Source: Tepidibacter hydrothermalis (GTDB lineage: Bacteria; Bacillota; Clostridia; Peptostreptococcales; Peptostreptococcaceae). From it: a stretch of 64,000 bases of DNA. Numbering within the stretch: the stretch's first letter is position 1; the number at the start of each line of letters is the position of its first letter. Positions 53,214-63,135 of the stretch are shown here, in pieces. Made by a program: the position numbers and the translations under genes. The DNA lies in assembly GCF_029542625.1 (NCBI RefSeq), contig NZ_CP120733.1, positions 1,798,001 to 1,862,000 on the forward strand, given 5' to 3'. The notes under the pieces were generated by a model. The model saw only the letters and a program-made list of their open reading frames with translations, searched no databases and was not told the origin of the DNA.

Positions 53214-53633
53214 TTAAGCTTCACATTCTTCTACTTCAATACTATACTTTCCGCATTTGATACATACTATAATGGTAATTATATAGCTATTATCTACAAT
53301 GCCTTTTTTTAACATTTTTTTAAATGATGTACTTTCATATTCTTTAGAGATATTACTCATTACATATTTATTATTTTTAGTAAATGCATAAAAATAATAT
53401 TCAAGAAATTTGAAGTATTTGGCTTTTTCTTTTACTCCATTTAAACAATTTTGGCAAGCTTGATCGTAGTAGCTTAAATCAAAGTCTATATTCTTTTGCT
53501 GTTTCAATAAACCGATTATTTCTTCATGTTTAAGTCCATCTAGTAAATTAATTTTATTGTTTTCATCCTTCATACAATTATCCATATCTATGTTGTATGA
53601 ATTTTCATCAAATTCAAATGTATATTTCTCCAT
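53214..53633 (-). CDS. Hypothetical protein, DUF3785-like
   Basis: 139 aa soluble, acidic. Distinctive blocks: IDFDLSYYDQACQNCLNGVKEKAKYFKFLEYYFYAF and a C-terminal IIVCIKCGKYSIEVEECE with CxxC. Four paired Cys suggest a zinc site. The pattern reminds me of the clostridial family DUF3785, but I am not certain. GGAG precedes the ATG. No functional context: its neighbours are a DUF1836 regulator and a SulP transporter. Confidence 0.55.
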   Translation of the reverse strand: MEKYTFEFDENSYNIDMDNCMKDENNKINLLDGLKHEEIIGLLKQQKNIDFDLSYYDQACQNCLNGVKEKAKYFKFLEYYFYAFTKNNKYVMSNISKEYESTSFKKMLKKGIVDNSYIITIIVCIKCGKYSIEVEECEA

Positions 53634-53719
53634 AATTTAACTCCTTTGAATTAATAATATATGTTAAGTATCTCATATAAGCAATTAATTCTCAATATAT
53701 AATAATATATATTATAATT

Positions 53720-55240
53720 TTACGCTAAGTTATCTATAGCAATATGATATTTTGGATCTTCTATTATATTAACTTCTAGTATTTTTTCTGCATCTTTAAT
53801 AAATTGATAACATTCTACACTTAAATGTTTCAAATGAAGTGTTTTTCCTTCTGATTTGTATTTTTCTGTTAATGAATTAATACTCTCTATTCCTGAGTGA
53901 TCGAATACTCTTGCATTTCCAAAATCTATAATAACATCTTCAGGATCATTTTTTATATCAAATGAATCAGAAAAATTTCTAGCAGAACCAAAGAACACAG
54001 CTCCTCGTATCTTATAAACTTTTGATCCGCACGTATCTATATATGAATCTACATCTATTCTTTTACCTTTTTCCCATGCAAATACAAGTGATGATATAAT
54101 GACACCTATTCCAACAGCAATAGCTAAATCTGTAAATACAGTTATTACAGAAACTAATATTATAACAAAAGCATCTGATTTTGGAATATTTCTCATTATT
54201 TCAAAACTAGACCATTCAAATGTAGCTATAACTACCATGAACATTACTCCTGTTAATGCAGCTATTGGAATTCTTTCAATCAGACTAGAACCAAACAATA
54301 TAAATCCTAGTAAGAATAAAGACGCTGATATTCCAGATAATCTGTTTCTACCACCTGACTTTATATTTATCATACTTTGTCCTATCATGGCACAGCCACC
54401 CATTCCTCCAAAAAAACCAGTTACTATGTTGGCTATACCTTGTCCTATACATTCTTTATTACCTCTACCTCTAGTTTGAGTAATTTCATCAATAAGAGTT
54501 AATGTCATAAGAGACTCTATTAGTCCTATAGATGCAAGTATAAGTGCATAGGGTAATATTATTTGTACAGTGTTAATACTAAAAGGAACATTAGGTATAT
54601 GGAATTGAGGTAAACCTCCACCTACATGAGCTATATCTCCTACTGTTTTAACATTTATTCCAAATATATTTACTATTAATGAAATTAATCCTATGCCTGC
54701 TAATGGTGCTGGAATTGTTTTTGTAATTTTAGGAATAAGATATACTATTGCCATAGTTAAAAGTACTAATCCTATCATTAATAACAATTCTTCTCCTTGC
54801 ATCCAATGCATATTTCCATATTCATCCGCTATTTTGAATTGATTAAACTGAGCTATACCTATAACCATAGCTAGTCCATTTACAAAACCTATCATAACCG
54901 TGTGAGGTATAAACCTCACAAATTTACCTAATTTAAATAATCCAACTAGTATTTGTATAATTCCCATCAAAACTACTGTAATAAATAAATATTCTACTCC
55001 ATGTTCACTAACTAGATCAACCAATACTACGGCTAGTGCCCCTGTAGCTCCCGAAATCATTCCTGGTCTTCCTCCAAAAATAGAAGTTATAAAACCTACT
55101 ATAAATGCTGCGTATAATCCAGTTAATGGCTCGACTCCAGCAACAAATGCAAATGCTACTGCTTCTGGGACAAGTGCTAATGCTACTGTAAGTCCCGATA
55201 ATACTTCATCTTTTACGTTGATTGTTTTATTATTTTTCAT
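53720..55240 (-). CDS. SulP-family inorganic anion transporter with STAS domain
   Basis: 506 aa. Transmembrane domain (1-400) opening GLTVALALVPEAVAFAFVAGVEPLTGLYAAF with the SulP signature, then GGRPGMISGATGALAVVL and MGGCAMIGQSMINIKSGG. The C-terminal STAS domain (about 410-500) contains VIIDFGNARVFDHSGIESI. Members move sulfate, bicarbonate or other anions; the short form with EHG/MHWM variation resembles bacterial sodium-bicarbonate BicA-like proteins, but substrate cannot be fixed. AAGGAAGG precedes the ATG. Confidence 0.9.
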   Translation of the reverse strand: MKNNKTINVKDEVLSGLTVALALVPEAVAFAFVAGVEPLTGLYAAFIVGFITSIFGGRPGMISGATGALAVVLVDLVSEHGVEYLFITVVLMGIIQILVGLFKLGKFVRFIPHTVMIGFVNGLAMVIGIAQFNQFKIADEYGNMHWMQGEELLLMIGLVLLTMAIVYLIPKITKTIPAPLAGIGLISLIVNIFGINVKTVGDIAHVGGGLPQFHIPNVPFSINTVQIILPYALILASIGLIESLMTLTLIDEITQTRGRGNKECIGQGIANIVTGFFGGMGGCAMIGQSMINIKSGGRNRLSGISASLFLLGFILFGSSLIERIPIAALTGVMFMVVIATFEWSSFEIMRNIPKSDAFVIILVSVITVFTDLAIAVGIGVIISSLVFAWEKGKRIDVDSYIDTCGSKVYKIRGAVFFGSARNFSDSFDIKNDPEDVIIDFGNARVFDHSGIESINSLTEKYKSEGKTLHLKHLSVECYQFIKDAEKILEVNIIEDPKYHIAIDNLA

Positions 55241-55493
55241 TTCATACCTTCCTTCTATTTTTTTGTCACAAGAAGTAATAATAGCATGAATTTAAAATAA
55301 AATCTATAACAAATCTTTAAATTTGATTTTTCTGAATCTTCAAATCGAGATTGTATTCTCTTGAAATTCATATTTATAAAATATACATTAATATATATTT
55401 GAAAATACATAAATTATGTATTCCCAAAAAACAAACTCTATTATATAATTTTAATTATGTTATTTTTAAAACTTTACTAAAGGAGATTGTATA

Positions 55494-57050
55494 ATGAGTA
55501 TATTAACAGTAAGAAATTTAAGCCATGGTTTTGGAGATAGAGCTATATTTAACAATGTATCTTTCAGGCTTTTACCAGGAGAGCATATAGCACTTATAGG
55601 AGCAAATGGAGAAGGAAAATCTACTTTCATGAATATAATAACAAGTAAAATAGAACCAGATGAGGGAAAAATAGAATGGGCAAAACGTGTAAGAGTTGGA
55701 TATTTAGATCAACATACTTATTTAGAAAAAGGAAGAACTATACGAGATGTTTTAAAAGATGCTTTTAAGTATCTCTTTGACCTTGAACTAGAAATCAATT
55801 CAACATATGATAAAATGGCAGATGCAACACCTGAGGAGTTAGAAGATATGCTTGAAAATGTGGGAAATATTCAAGATATATTAACTAATAATGATTTCTA
55901 TGTTATAGATGCAAAAATTGAAGAGGTTGCAAAAGGTCTAGGACTTACAGAGATAGGGCTAGATAAAGATGTAAACGATTTAAGTGGAGGTCAAAGAGCA
56001 AAAATATTGCTTGCAAAGCTATTATTAGAAAAACCAGATATTTTACTATTAGATGAGCCTACTAACCATTTAGATGAACAACACATTGAGTGGTTGAAGA
56101 GATACTTACAGAACTATGAAAATGCTTTTATACTTATATCTCATGATATACCATTTTTAAATAGCGTTATAAACCTAATATATCATATGGAAAATCAAGA
56201 ACTTAATCGTTATGTTGGAGATTATGATAATTTTATTCAAATATATGAAGTTAAAAAACGTCAACTTGAGGCAGAATATAAACGACAACAACAAGAAATA
56301 GCTGAACTTGAAGATTTTGTAGCTAGAAATAAAGCTAGAATTTCAACAAGAAATATGGCTATGTCAAGACAGAAAAAATTAGACAAAATGAATAGAATTG
56401 AATTACCGCAAGAACGTGTAAAACCAGAATTTAATTTTAAACAAGCTAAAACTTCTGGTAGATTAATATTTGAAACTAAAGATTTTGTAATTGGTTATGA
56501 AGAAGCATTAACAAGACCTTTAAACATTAAAATGGAAAGAGGAGAAAAAATAGCCTTAGTAGGTGCTAATGGAATTGGTAAAACAACTTTATTAAAAAGT
56601 ATATTAGGATTAATAAAACCTCTATCTGGTAAAGTTGAACTTGGATATGAGCAGAGCATAGGTTATTTTGAACAAGAAATGAAAGATGGAAACAACAATA
56701 CATGTATAGAAGAAGTGTGGGAAAGATTTCCTGTATTTACTCAATATGAAGTCCGTGCTGCGCTTGCTAAATGTGGTCTTACTACAAAACATATAGAAAG
56801 TAAAGTCAAAGTTTTAAGTGGTGGAGAGCAAGCCAAAGTAAGACTGTGTAAACTTATTAATAGCGATACGAATATATTATTGCTTGATGAGCCTACAAAC
56901 CATCTTGACGTGGAAGCTAAAGAAGAACTTAAAAGAGCTCTAAAAGAATATAAGGGAAGCATACTACTTATATGCCATGAACCTGATTTTTATAAAGACA
57001 TTGTAACCGATGTATGGAATTGTGAAGATTGGACTACTAAAATAGTTTAA
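55494..57050 (+). CDS. ABC-F family ATP-binding protein (YbiT/YkpA-like)
   Basis: 518 aa with two ABC domains and no transmembrane part. Walker A GANGEGKS (about 36-43) and GANGIGKT (about 356-363); signatures LSGGQRAK and LSGGEQAK; Walker B LLLDEPTNHLD in both halves. The inter-domain linker KKRQLEAEYKRQQQEIAELEDFVARNKA ... MSRQKKLDKM is the P-site tRNA interaction motif region of ABC-F proteins. It should act on the ribosome as a translation factor; the first-domain insert and linker resemble YbiT/YkpA rather than drug-resistance members. AAAGGAG before the ATG. Confidence 0.92.
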   Translation: MSILTVRNLSHGFGDRAIFNNVSFRLLPGEHIALIGANGEGKSTFMNIITSKIEPDEGKIEWAKRVRVGYLDQHTYLEKGRTIRDVLKDAFKYLFDLELEINSTYDKMADATPEELEDMLENVGNIQDILTNNDFYVIDAKIEEVAKGLGLTEIGLDKDVNDLSGGQRAKILLAKLLLEKPDILLLDEPTNHLDEQHIEWLKRYLQNYENAFILISHDIPFLNSVINLIYHMENQELNRYVGDYDNFIQIYEVKKRQLEAEYKRQQQEIAELEDFVARNKARISTRNMAMSRQKKLDKMNRIELPQERVKPEFNFKQAKTSGRLIFETKDFVIGYEEALTRPLNIKMERGEKIALVGANGIGKTTLLKSILGLIKPLSGKVELGYEQSIGYFEQEMKDGNNNTCIEEVWERFPVFTQYEVRAALAKCGLTTKHIESKVKVLSGGEQAKVRLCKLINSDTNILLLDEPTNHLDVEAKEELKRALKEYKGSILLICHEPDFYKDIVTDVWNCEDWTTKIV

Positions 57051-57051
57051 T

Positions 57052-57079
57052 AAAAAAATCCGCTTAAGCGGATTTTTTT
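57052..57079. terminator. Bidirectional terminator between the ABC-F gene and tpx
   Basis: AAAAAAATCCGCTT/AAGCGGATTTTTTT, a perfect palindrome used from both sides. Confidence 0.9.
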
Positions 57080-57588
57080 TATATATTTTTAGCAATTTCA
57101 ATTGCTTTGTCATAATCAGGATGGTTAGTTACTTCAGGTACATACTCTACATATTTTACTATGTTATTTTCATCTAAAACAATAATTCCTCTAGCTAATA
57201 ATCTGAGTTCTTCAATTACAAAACCATAATTTAATCCAAATGATAAATCTTTATAATCTGACACTGTTATAGATTGTTTTATTCCTTTATTAGCACAGAA
57301 TCTACTTTGAGCAAATGGTAAATCTACACTTATAGTTATTATAGCAGTATCCTTTAATTTAGACGCTTCTTCATTAAATCTTATTGTCTGAAGTTCACAT
57401 ACTCCTGTATCTACAGATGGAACTACACTTATAATTTTAACTTTAGATTCTATATCACTTAATTTAAATGGAGTTAAATCATTATTAAAAGCTGTAAAAT
57501 CAAATCCTTTATCTCCTATATTTATTTCATTTCCTAAAAGTGTCATAGGATTTGATCCCATAGTTATAATTCCTGTTCTCTTATTCAT
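57079..57588 (-). CDS. tpx: Thiol peroxidase
   Basis: 169 aa atypical two-Cys peroxiredoxin reducing hydroperoxides with thioredoxin. Peroxidatic Cys64 in PSVDTGVCELQT and resolving Cys98 in QSRFCANKGI are at the standard spacing (34 residues). GLNYGFVIEELRLLARGIIVLD is the Tpx block. Useful for oxygen defence in an anaerobe. Monocistronic, ends in the shared terminator. Confidence 0.95.
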   Translation of the reverse strand: MNKRTGIITMGSNPMTLLGNEINIGDKGFDFTAFNNDLTPFKLSDIESKVKIISVVPSVDTGVCELQTIRFNEEASKLKDTAIITISVDLPFAQSRFCANKGIKQSITVSDYKDLSFGLNYGFVIEELRLLARGIIVLDENNIVKYVEYVPEVTNHPDYDKAIEIAKNI

Positions 57589-57690
57589 AATTAATAAAAC
57601 CTCCTAAATTTTAATTTCATGTTATATATTTACCCTACAATTCTAAATATAAACATAATGTCTTAAATTTCAGAGGAAATATTTAAAAAT

Positions 57691-57716
57691 AAAAAAAGAG
57701 CATATGCTCTTTTTTT
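57691..57716 (-). terminator. Terminator of the potABCD operon
   Basis: Perfect palindrome AAAAAAAGAGCAT / ATGCTCTTTTTTT; the potD stop codon (57715-57717) overlaps its edge. Confidence 0.85.
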
Positions 57717-58770
57717 AATAAGATTTTATTTCAGTCCAAACTCTATCATATTCTGTTGTAAATTCTCCTAAATCAACAAATACTTCTCCATTTTTAAGAA
57801 TATCACCTTTAGGATATGCTGATTCATTTTCTCTCACTTCTTCAGGTAGAAGTTTTACAGCTTCTTTATTAGGAGTTGAATAACCAACATATTCAGCACA
57901 TTTAGCAGAAACTTCTGGTCTCATCATATAATTTATAAATAACTCAGCTTCTTTTTTGTGTTTACTAGTAACAGGTATAGCCATACCATCAAACCATAGA
58001 TTAGTTCCTTCTTTCGGAATAGCATACGCTAAATCTGGATTTTCTTCTATTAACATCATAGCATCTCCAGACCAAGTAAGTGCCATGGCACCTTCTCCTG
58101 CAATCATCATATCTTTATAAGTGTCAACTTCATAAGCTTTAACTAAACTTTTTTGATCCATCAGAGCTTTTTTAGCATCTTCTAGTTCATCTAGATTTCT
58201 AGTATTCAATGAGTATCCTAATTTTTTAAGAGTAATACCTATAGTATCTCTAGAACTGTTAAGCATTAGAATATCTCCTTTATACTTAGGATCCCATAAT
58301 GCATTCCAGCTATCTATTTTTGTATCTACCTTTTTAGTATTATAAACTATACCCATAGTTCCCCAAAAATAAGGAACAGAATATTTATTTTCTTTATCAT
58401 AAGCTAAATTTTTGAATTCTTGTCCTATATTTTTAAAGTTATCAAGGTTATCCATATTTAATTCTTGTAGTAAGTCTTGGTTTATCATAGCCTCTATCAT
58501 ATATTCAGATGGAAATATAACATCATATCCTGTTCCACCCGCTTGTATTTTAGCAAGCATTTCTTCATTATTTCCATATTCTTCATAATTAACCTTTATT
58601 CCATATTCTTTTTCAAAATCTTTCAATACTTGAGGATCTATATAGTCTCCCCAGTTGTATACGTTTAGTTTGTTATGATAGCCATCTTTTGTTAATTCAT
58701 TTTTTTCTGAACATCCTGCAAGAGAAAAAATGAAAGTAAGGCATATCAAAAAGCTAAATATTTTTTTCAA
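57715..58770 (-). CDS. potD: Spermidine/putrescine ABC transporter, substrate-binding lipoprotein
   Basis: 351 aa from a TTG at 58770; AAGGAG lies 8 nt upstream, and the GTG at 58779 overlaps that site. Lipoprotein signal ends at LAGC, so Cys20 or so is lipidated. The mature part begins with LNVYNWGDYIDPQVLKDFEKEYGIKVNYEEYGNNEEMLAKI, the PotD/PotF hallmark; MIAGEGAMALTWSGDA and DLAYAIPKEGTNLWFDGMAIP follow. It captures polyamines outside the membrane and hands them to PotBC. Last gene of the operon. Confidence 0.93.
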   Translation of the reverse strand: MKKIFSFLICLTFIFSLAGCSEKNELTKDGYHNKLNVYNWGDYIDPQVLKDFEKEYGIKVNYEEYGNNEEMLAKIQAGGTGYDVIFPSEYMIEAMINQDLLQELNMDNLDNFKNIGQEFKNLAYDKENKYSVPYFWGTMGIVYNTKKVDTKIDSWNALWDPKYKGDILMLNSSRDTIGITLKKLGYSLNTRNLDELEDAKKALMDQKSLVKAYEVDTYKDMMIAGEGAMALTWSGDAMMLIEENPDLAYAIPKEGTNLWFDGMAIPVTSKHKKEAELFINYMMRPEVSAKCAEYVGYSTPNKEAVKLLPEEVRENESAYPKGDILKNGEVFVDLGEFTTEYDRVWTEIKSY

Positions 58771-58785
58771 TAGAACCACTCCTTA

Positions 58786-59556
58786 TTATTTAGATTTTTT
58801 TGTTCTTTTTTCTATTAATAATAATAATATTAATACACCTAAAAACATCAATGTGGATAATGCATTGATTTTAGGACTTACACCTCTTTTTGTCATAGAA
58901 TATATTTTTATAGACAATGTACTTATTCCTGAACCTGTTGTAAAAAAGCTCACTATAAAATCATCTAGTGATAGTGTAAAAGCAAATAAAGCTCCTGTTA
59001 CAATTCCAGGCATTATTTCAGGAAGTATAACTTTAAAAAAAGCGTATAATGGAGAAGCTCCTAAATCAAGCGCAGCTTCTTCTAGATGCGGATTTAATTG
59101 TCTCAACTTAGGTAATACAGATAAAACCACATAAGGTATTGTAAATGTTATATGAGCTATTAAAATAGTAGTTAATCCCAAAGTCATTTTAAGCCATGTA
59201 AATAAGGCAAGTAGTGAAACCCCTATAACTATATCAGGATTAACAACAGGTATATAAGTTATATTTAAAAAAGTAGTTTTTGACTTAGGTTTCATTTTAT
59301 TTATTGCAAAAGCAGTAACAGTTCCTATAATAGTAGCTATAATAGAAGCTAATGCAGCAATTATAAACGTATAGTATAAAGATGTCATTATAGATGTATC
59401 ATTAAATAGTTCTTTATACCATCTTAAAGTAAACCCATTCCAATTGCCTCTATATTTTGAATCATTAAATGAATATAGTATAAGAAGTAATATAGGGAGA
59501 TATAAAAATAAGTATATTAAAAACGAGTACGATTTTTTTAAAATATCTTTTACCAT
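58786..59556 (-). CDS. potC: Spermidine/putrescine ABC transporter permease PotC
   Basis: 256 aa with six transmembrane segments. The EAA loop reads EEAALDLGASPLYAFFKVILPEIMPGI (about 157-183), contacting PotA. The N-terminal FLYLPILLLILYSFNDSKY is typical of PotC. Overlaps potB by 7 bp, so the two subunits are translationally coupled. Confidence 0.93.
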   Translation of the reverse strand: MVKDILKKSYSFLIYLFLYLPILLLILYSFNDSKYRGNWNGFTLRWYKELFNDTSIMTSLYYTFIIAALASIIATIIGTVTAFAINKMKPKSKTTFLNITYIPVVNPDIVIGVSLLALFTWLKMTLGLTTILIAHITFTIPYVVLSVLPKLRQLNPHLEEAALDLGASPLYAFFKVILPEIMPGIVTGALFAFTLSLDDFIVSFFTTGSGISTLSIKIYSMTKRGVSPKINALSTLMFLGVLILLLLIEKRTKKSK

Positions 59557-60386
59557 AATTTACCTCCTTCTTCTCTGTCTTTGTTTCCTAAAATTTTCAT
59601 GCTTACAATTATAATAACCATCATAATCATAGAAATTGCTGAACCAAATTGCCAATTTCTAGCAACTAAGAATTGGTTTTGAATCAGATTTCCAAGAAGT
59701 ATAGATTGACCTCCTCCTAATAAATCTGATATTACAAAAGTACTTACACAAGGCATGAATACCATAGTTATTCCCGATACAACACCAGGTAAGCTAAGAG
59801 GTAAAATTACTTTTCTAAATGTGTGAAAAGATGTTGCTCCTAAATCTGAAGATGCTTCTATCAAATTATATTCTATTTTGGATAAAACCGAATATATAGG
59901 GAGTACCATAAATGGTAAAAAATTATATACCATACCTAATAAAACTGCTTTATCTGTATAAAGTAATTTTAAAGGTGTATCTATTATATTTAGAAACATT
60001 AAAACTTGATTTATAACACCTTGTTCTCTTAATATTCCCATCCAAGCATAAGTTCTCAATAAGGTATTTGTCCAAAGCGGTAATACAAATAATAGCATCA
60101 TTAGATTTCTTTTTTTTATATCTGATCTAGATAATATATAAGCCATAGGATATCCTAATAGAAAGCAAATAATAGTACTTTTTAATGCAAGCATTAAAGA
60201 AGTTATAAGTACGTTTATATATATAGGCTCCATAAATTTTACATAGTTATCCAATGTGAATTTATAAACTATTTGACCATAAGCTGATCTTGAGCAAAAG
60301 CTATATATTGCAATTAACAGCAATGGAACAATTGTAAACATGATTGCCCAAATTCCATAAGGGATAGAAAGCCATTTCTTTTTCAT
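59550..60386 (-). CDS. potB: Spermidine/putrescine ABC transporter permease PotB
   Basis: 278 aa with six transmembrane segments and the EAA loop IEASSDLGATSFHTFRKVILPLSLPGV (about 173-199). LPLWTNTLLRTYAWMGILREQGVIN is the PotB/PotH signature. Pairs with PotC as the membrane channel. Starts 2 bp after the potA stop, with GAGAGGAT just upstream. Confidence 0.93.
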   Translation of the reverse strand: MKKKWLSIPYGIWAIMFTIVPLLLIAIYSFCSRSAYGQIVYKFTLDNYVKFMEPIYINVLITSLMLALKSTIICFLLGYPMAYILSRSDIKKRNLMMLLFVLPLWTNTLLRTYAWMGILREQGVINQVLMFLNIIDTPLKLLYTDKAVLLGMVYNFLPFMVLPIYSVLSKIEYNLIEASSDLGATSFHTFRKVILPLSLPGVVSGITMVFMPCVSTFVISDLLGGGQSILLGNLIQNQFLVARNWQFGSAISMIMMVIIIVSMKILGNKDREEGGKLW

Positions 60387-60388
60387 AT

Positions 60389-61435
60389 CTATCCTCTCCT
60401 TTTCATTACATGGATAGAATCTGGTTCTATAACTAGTCCCACATCATCTCCAAGTTTTGACATATGTATAGTGTGTACCATCCAATTTATATTTTTTTCA
60501 TCTTGTACTATTATCTCATAATGAACTCCTTTAAATACAAGACTCTTTACTGTTCCTCTAATTATTCCATTTTCCATATTTGTTATTTGTATGTCTTCTG
60601 GTCTTACTACTACATCAACTTCTTCATTTTTATCAAAACCTTTATCTAAACATTTAAATATCTTATTTTCTATTTTCACTTTGTAATCGTCGATCATAAT
60701 AGCTTCTATAATATTACTTTCTCCAATAAAATCTGCTACAAATCTATTTTTAGGTTCATTATATATATCTTCTGGTAATCCTATTTGTTGAATTTCCCCC
60801 TCACTCATTACAACAATTCTATCAGACATTGTAAGAGCCTCTTCTTGATCATGTGTTACATATATAAAAGTTATTCCTAATTGTTTTTGCATATTTTTAA
60901 GTTCTAATTGCATTTCTTTTCTTAGTTTTAAATCTAATGCTCCAAGAGGTTCATCTAAAAGAAGTACCTTAGGTTCGCATACTAAAGCTCTAGCTATTGC
61001 TATTCTTTGCTGCTGACCACCACTTAATGAATCTATGCTTCTATTTTGAAATCCCTCTAAATTTACAAGTTTAAGCATGTGTTTCACTTTTTTATCTATT
61101 TCATCTTTATTCATTTTTTTGATTTTTAGTCCAAAAGCTATATTTTCATAAATATTCATATGAGGAAATAATGCATACTTTTGAAAAACTGTGTTGATTT
61201 GTCTTTTATGAGGAGGTATATTATTTATCTTTTTCCCTTCAAAATGAACTTCTCCATGAGTCTCACTTTCAAATCCTCCTATTATTCTCAATGTTGTTGT
61301 TTTGCCACAACCACTAGGTCCTAGCAGAGTTACAAACTCTTTTGGTTTTATACTTAGATTTATATCATGAAGAACCTCTTTATCTTCATATCTTTTATTT
61401 ATATGTTTAAGTTCTATTATATTTTTTTTCAACAA
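60389..61435 (-). CDS. potA: Spermidine/putrescine ABC transporter ATPase PotA
   Basis: 348 aa. Walker [10 protein letters not shown] (about 38-46), signature [15 protein letters not shown] (about 134-148), Walker [14 protein letters not shown]-loop VTHDQEEAL. The C-terminal TOBE-type regulatory domain (about 240-348) contains [12 protein letters not shown] start with TAAGGAGGAG upstream; the next codon is also TTG, so the start is ambiguous by one residue. First gene of the operon; powers polyamine import. Confidence 0.94.
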   Translation of the reverse strand: MLKKNIIELKHINKRYEDKEVLHDINLSIKPKEFVTLLGPSGCGKTTTLRIIGGFESETHGEVHFEGKKINNIPPHKRQINTVFQKYALFPHMNIYENIAFGLKIKKMNKDEIDKKVKHMLKLVNLEGFQNRSIDSLSGGQQQRIAIARALVCEPKVLLLDEPLGALDLKLRKEMQLELKNMQKQLGITFIYVTHDQEEALTMSDRIVVMSEGEIQQIGLPEDIYNEPKNRFVADFIGESNIIEAIMIDDYKVKIENKIFKCLDKGFDKNEEVDVVVRPEDIQITNMENGIIRGTVKSLVFKGVHYEIIVQDEKNINWMVHTIHMSKLGDDVGLVIEPDSIHVMKRRG

Positions 61436-61893
61436 TAAACTCCTCCTTACATTAAATTATATATAAATTTCATTATTAATATATGATTTTATATTTATTC
61501 ATAGTAAACTTTTTGTTTCCTAAAACTAAACTCAAGTTATAATTTTAAAACTTTTACTAAGTTTTGTCAACCTCAATTGGTGATACTTTTTAAATATTGT
61601 ATATACATATATAATGCCAACTGACTTTTCATAAAAAAATAGTTGATTTACACTTAAATAAATATTATTATTTTTTTAAAAAAATATCATAAAAATGAAA
61701 TTTTTAATTGTGATTATTTTCTGTAAACTTTGAAAATTCTATATTGCGTCATTTGTCTTGTTTATTTTTTTAAAAAAAAAATCAGAATTTTATTTTTTTG
61801 TTGTGTAGGAAAGTGTTTTCATGTTATAATTGTGTCGAAATAGGAATGATTCTATTTATAAACTTTATTTTTTAAAAAGAGGAGGAAATTTTT
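61436..61893. promoter_or_regulatory. Divergent promoters of potA and the DAACS symporter gene
   Basis: No gene in 458 bp. The pot promoter on the minus strand is TTGACA (61565-61570), 17 nt, TAAAAT (61542-61547), giving a leader of about 100 nt. For the plus-strand symporter an extended -10 TGTTATAAT (61822-61830) is clear but has no good -35. The region between (61620-61800) is mostly A/T runs and shows no further element I can name. Confidence 0.6.
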
Positions 61894-63090
61894 ATGAAAA
61901 AATTAGGTTTACTACCTAAACTTATCATCGCTATCATATTAGGTATCGGTGTAGGATCTATCCATAATGAACTTCTAGTTAGAGTATTAGCTACGTTTAA
62001 TGGAATTTTTGGTAACTTTTTAGGATTTGCGATTCCACTTATAATAATAGGTTTCGTAGCTCCAGGTATTGGTGATTTAGGTAAAGGAGCTGGAAAGATA
62101 CTTGGTATTACAGCAGGAATTGCATATCTTTCTACAGTAGCAGCTGGTTCTTTAGCATTTTTCACTAACAGTGTTGTTTTTAAATACATATTAACTCCTG
62201 GTAGCATGAATTTAATTGATGCTCAAAATCCAGAACATTCTTTGTTAGAAGGATTTTTCAAAGTAGATATGCCACCTATTATGGGAGTTATGACTGCACT
62301 TTTAATTGCATTCACTTTAGGTCTAGGTATTGCTGCTAGTGAAGGTGATACTATAAAGAAATTTATGAAAGAATTCCAAGGAATTGTTGAAAGTTTAATA
62401 TCTAATATAATTATTCCTTTATTACCTTTTCATATAGCTGGTATATTCGCTAATATGACATATGCAGGTCAAGTTGCTACTATAATGTCTGTATTTGCAA
62501 AAGTATTTGCTGTTATATTAATTTTACATTTTACAGTTATAACAGTACAATATTTTATAGCTGGTACATTAGCTGGAGCAAATCCAGTTGTTTTAATTAA
62601 AAACATGATTCCAGCATACTTTGCAGCTATAGGAACTCAATCTTCAGCTGCTGCTATACCTGTTACACTTGAGCAAACAAAGAAAAATGGAGTTAACGAT
62701 GGTGTTGCTGAATTCGTTGTTCCTCTTTGTGCTACTATACATTTATCAGGAAGTACAATAACTCTTGTAAGTTGTGCTATGGCAGTTATGATGTTAAATG
62801 GAATGGCCGTTACATTTAGTTCTATATTTGGATTCATATTAATGTTAGGTGTTACTATGGTTGCAGCACCTGGGGTTCCAGGAGGAGCTGTTATGGCTGC
62901 ACTTGGTCTTTTAGAAACTATGCTTGGATTTGATCAAACTTTATTATCTTTAATGATTGCATTATATCTTGCTCAAGATAGTTTCGGAACTGCTTGTAAC
63001 GTAACTGGTGATGGAGCTATAGCTATTATGGTTAACAAAATATCAGGGTATAAGCTTGGTAAAGATAAAAATAAAACAAAAGCAGCTTAA
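61894..63090 (+). CDS. Dicarboxylate/amino acid:cation symporter (DAACS family)
   Basis: 398 aa integral membrane carrier, probably importing glutamate, aspartate, serine/threonine or C4-dicarboxylates with sodium or protons. The reentrant-loop motif AAIGTQSSAAAIPVTLE (about 247-263), LCATIHLSGSTIT and QDSFGTACNVTGDGA (about 365-379, substrate site) mark the family. Slightly short and lacking the usual SSSTLP exact form, as in a clostridial subgroup. GAGGAGG stands 8 nt before the ATG. Strong terminator follows. Confidence 0.9.
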   Translation: MKKLGLLPKLIIAIILGIGVGSIHNELLVRVLATFNGIFGNFLGFAIPLIIIGFVAPGIGDLGKGAGKILGITAGIAYLSTVAAGSLAFFTNSVVFKYILTPGSMNLIDAQNPEHSLLEGFFKVDMPPIMGVMTALLIAFTLGLGIAASEGDTIKKFMKEFQGIVESLISNIIIPLLPFHIAGIFANMTYAGQVATIMSVFAKVFAVILILHFTVITVQYFIAGTLAGANPVVLIKNMIPAYFAAIGTQSSAAAIPVTLEQTKKNGVNDGVAEFVVPLCATIHLSGSTITLVSCAMAVMMLNGMAVTFSSIFGFILMLGVTMVAAPGVPGGAVMAALGLLETMLGFDQTLLSLMIALYLAQDSFGTACNVTGDGAIAIMVNKISGYKLGKDKNKTKAA

Positions 63091-63098
63091 ATAGACAT

Positions 63099-63133
63099 AA
63101 AAAAAAGTAGTTATTCAATAACTACTTTTTTTT
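63099..63133. terminator. Bidirectional terminator before the rRNA methyltransferase
   Basis: 17-bp stem AAAAAAAAGTAGTTATT / AATAACTACTTTTTTTT with a 1-nt centre, T-runs on both strands. Confidence 0.85.
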
Positions 63134-63135
63134 AT

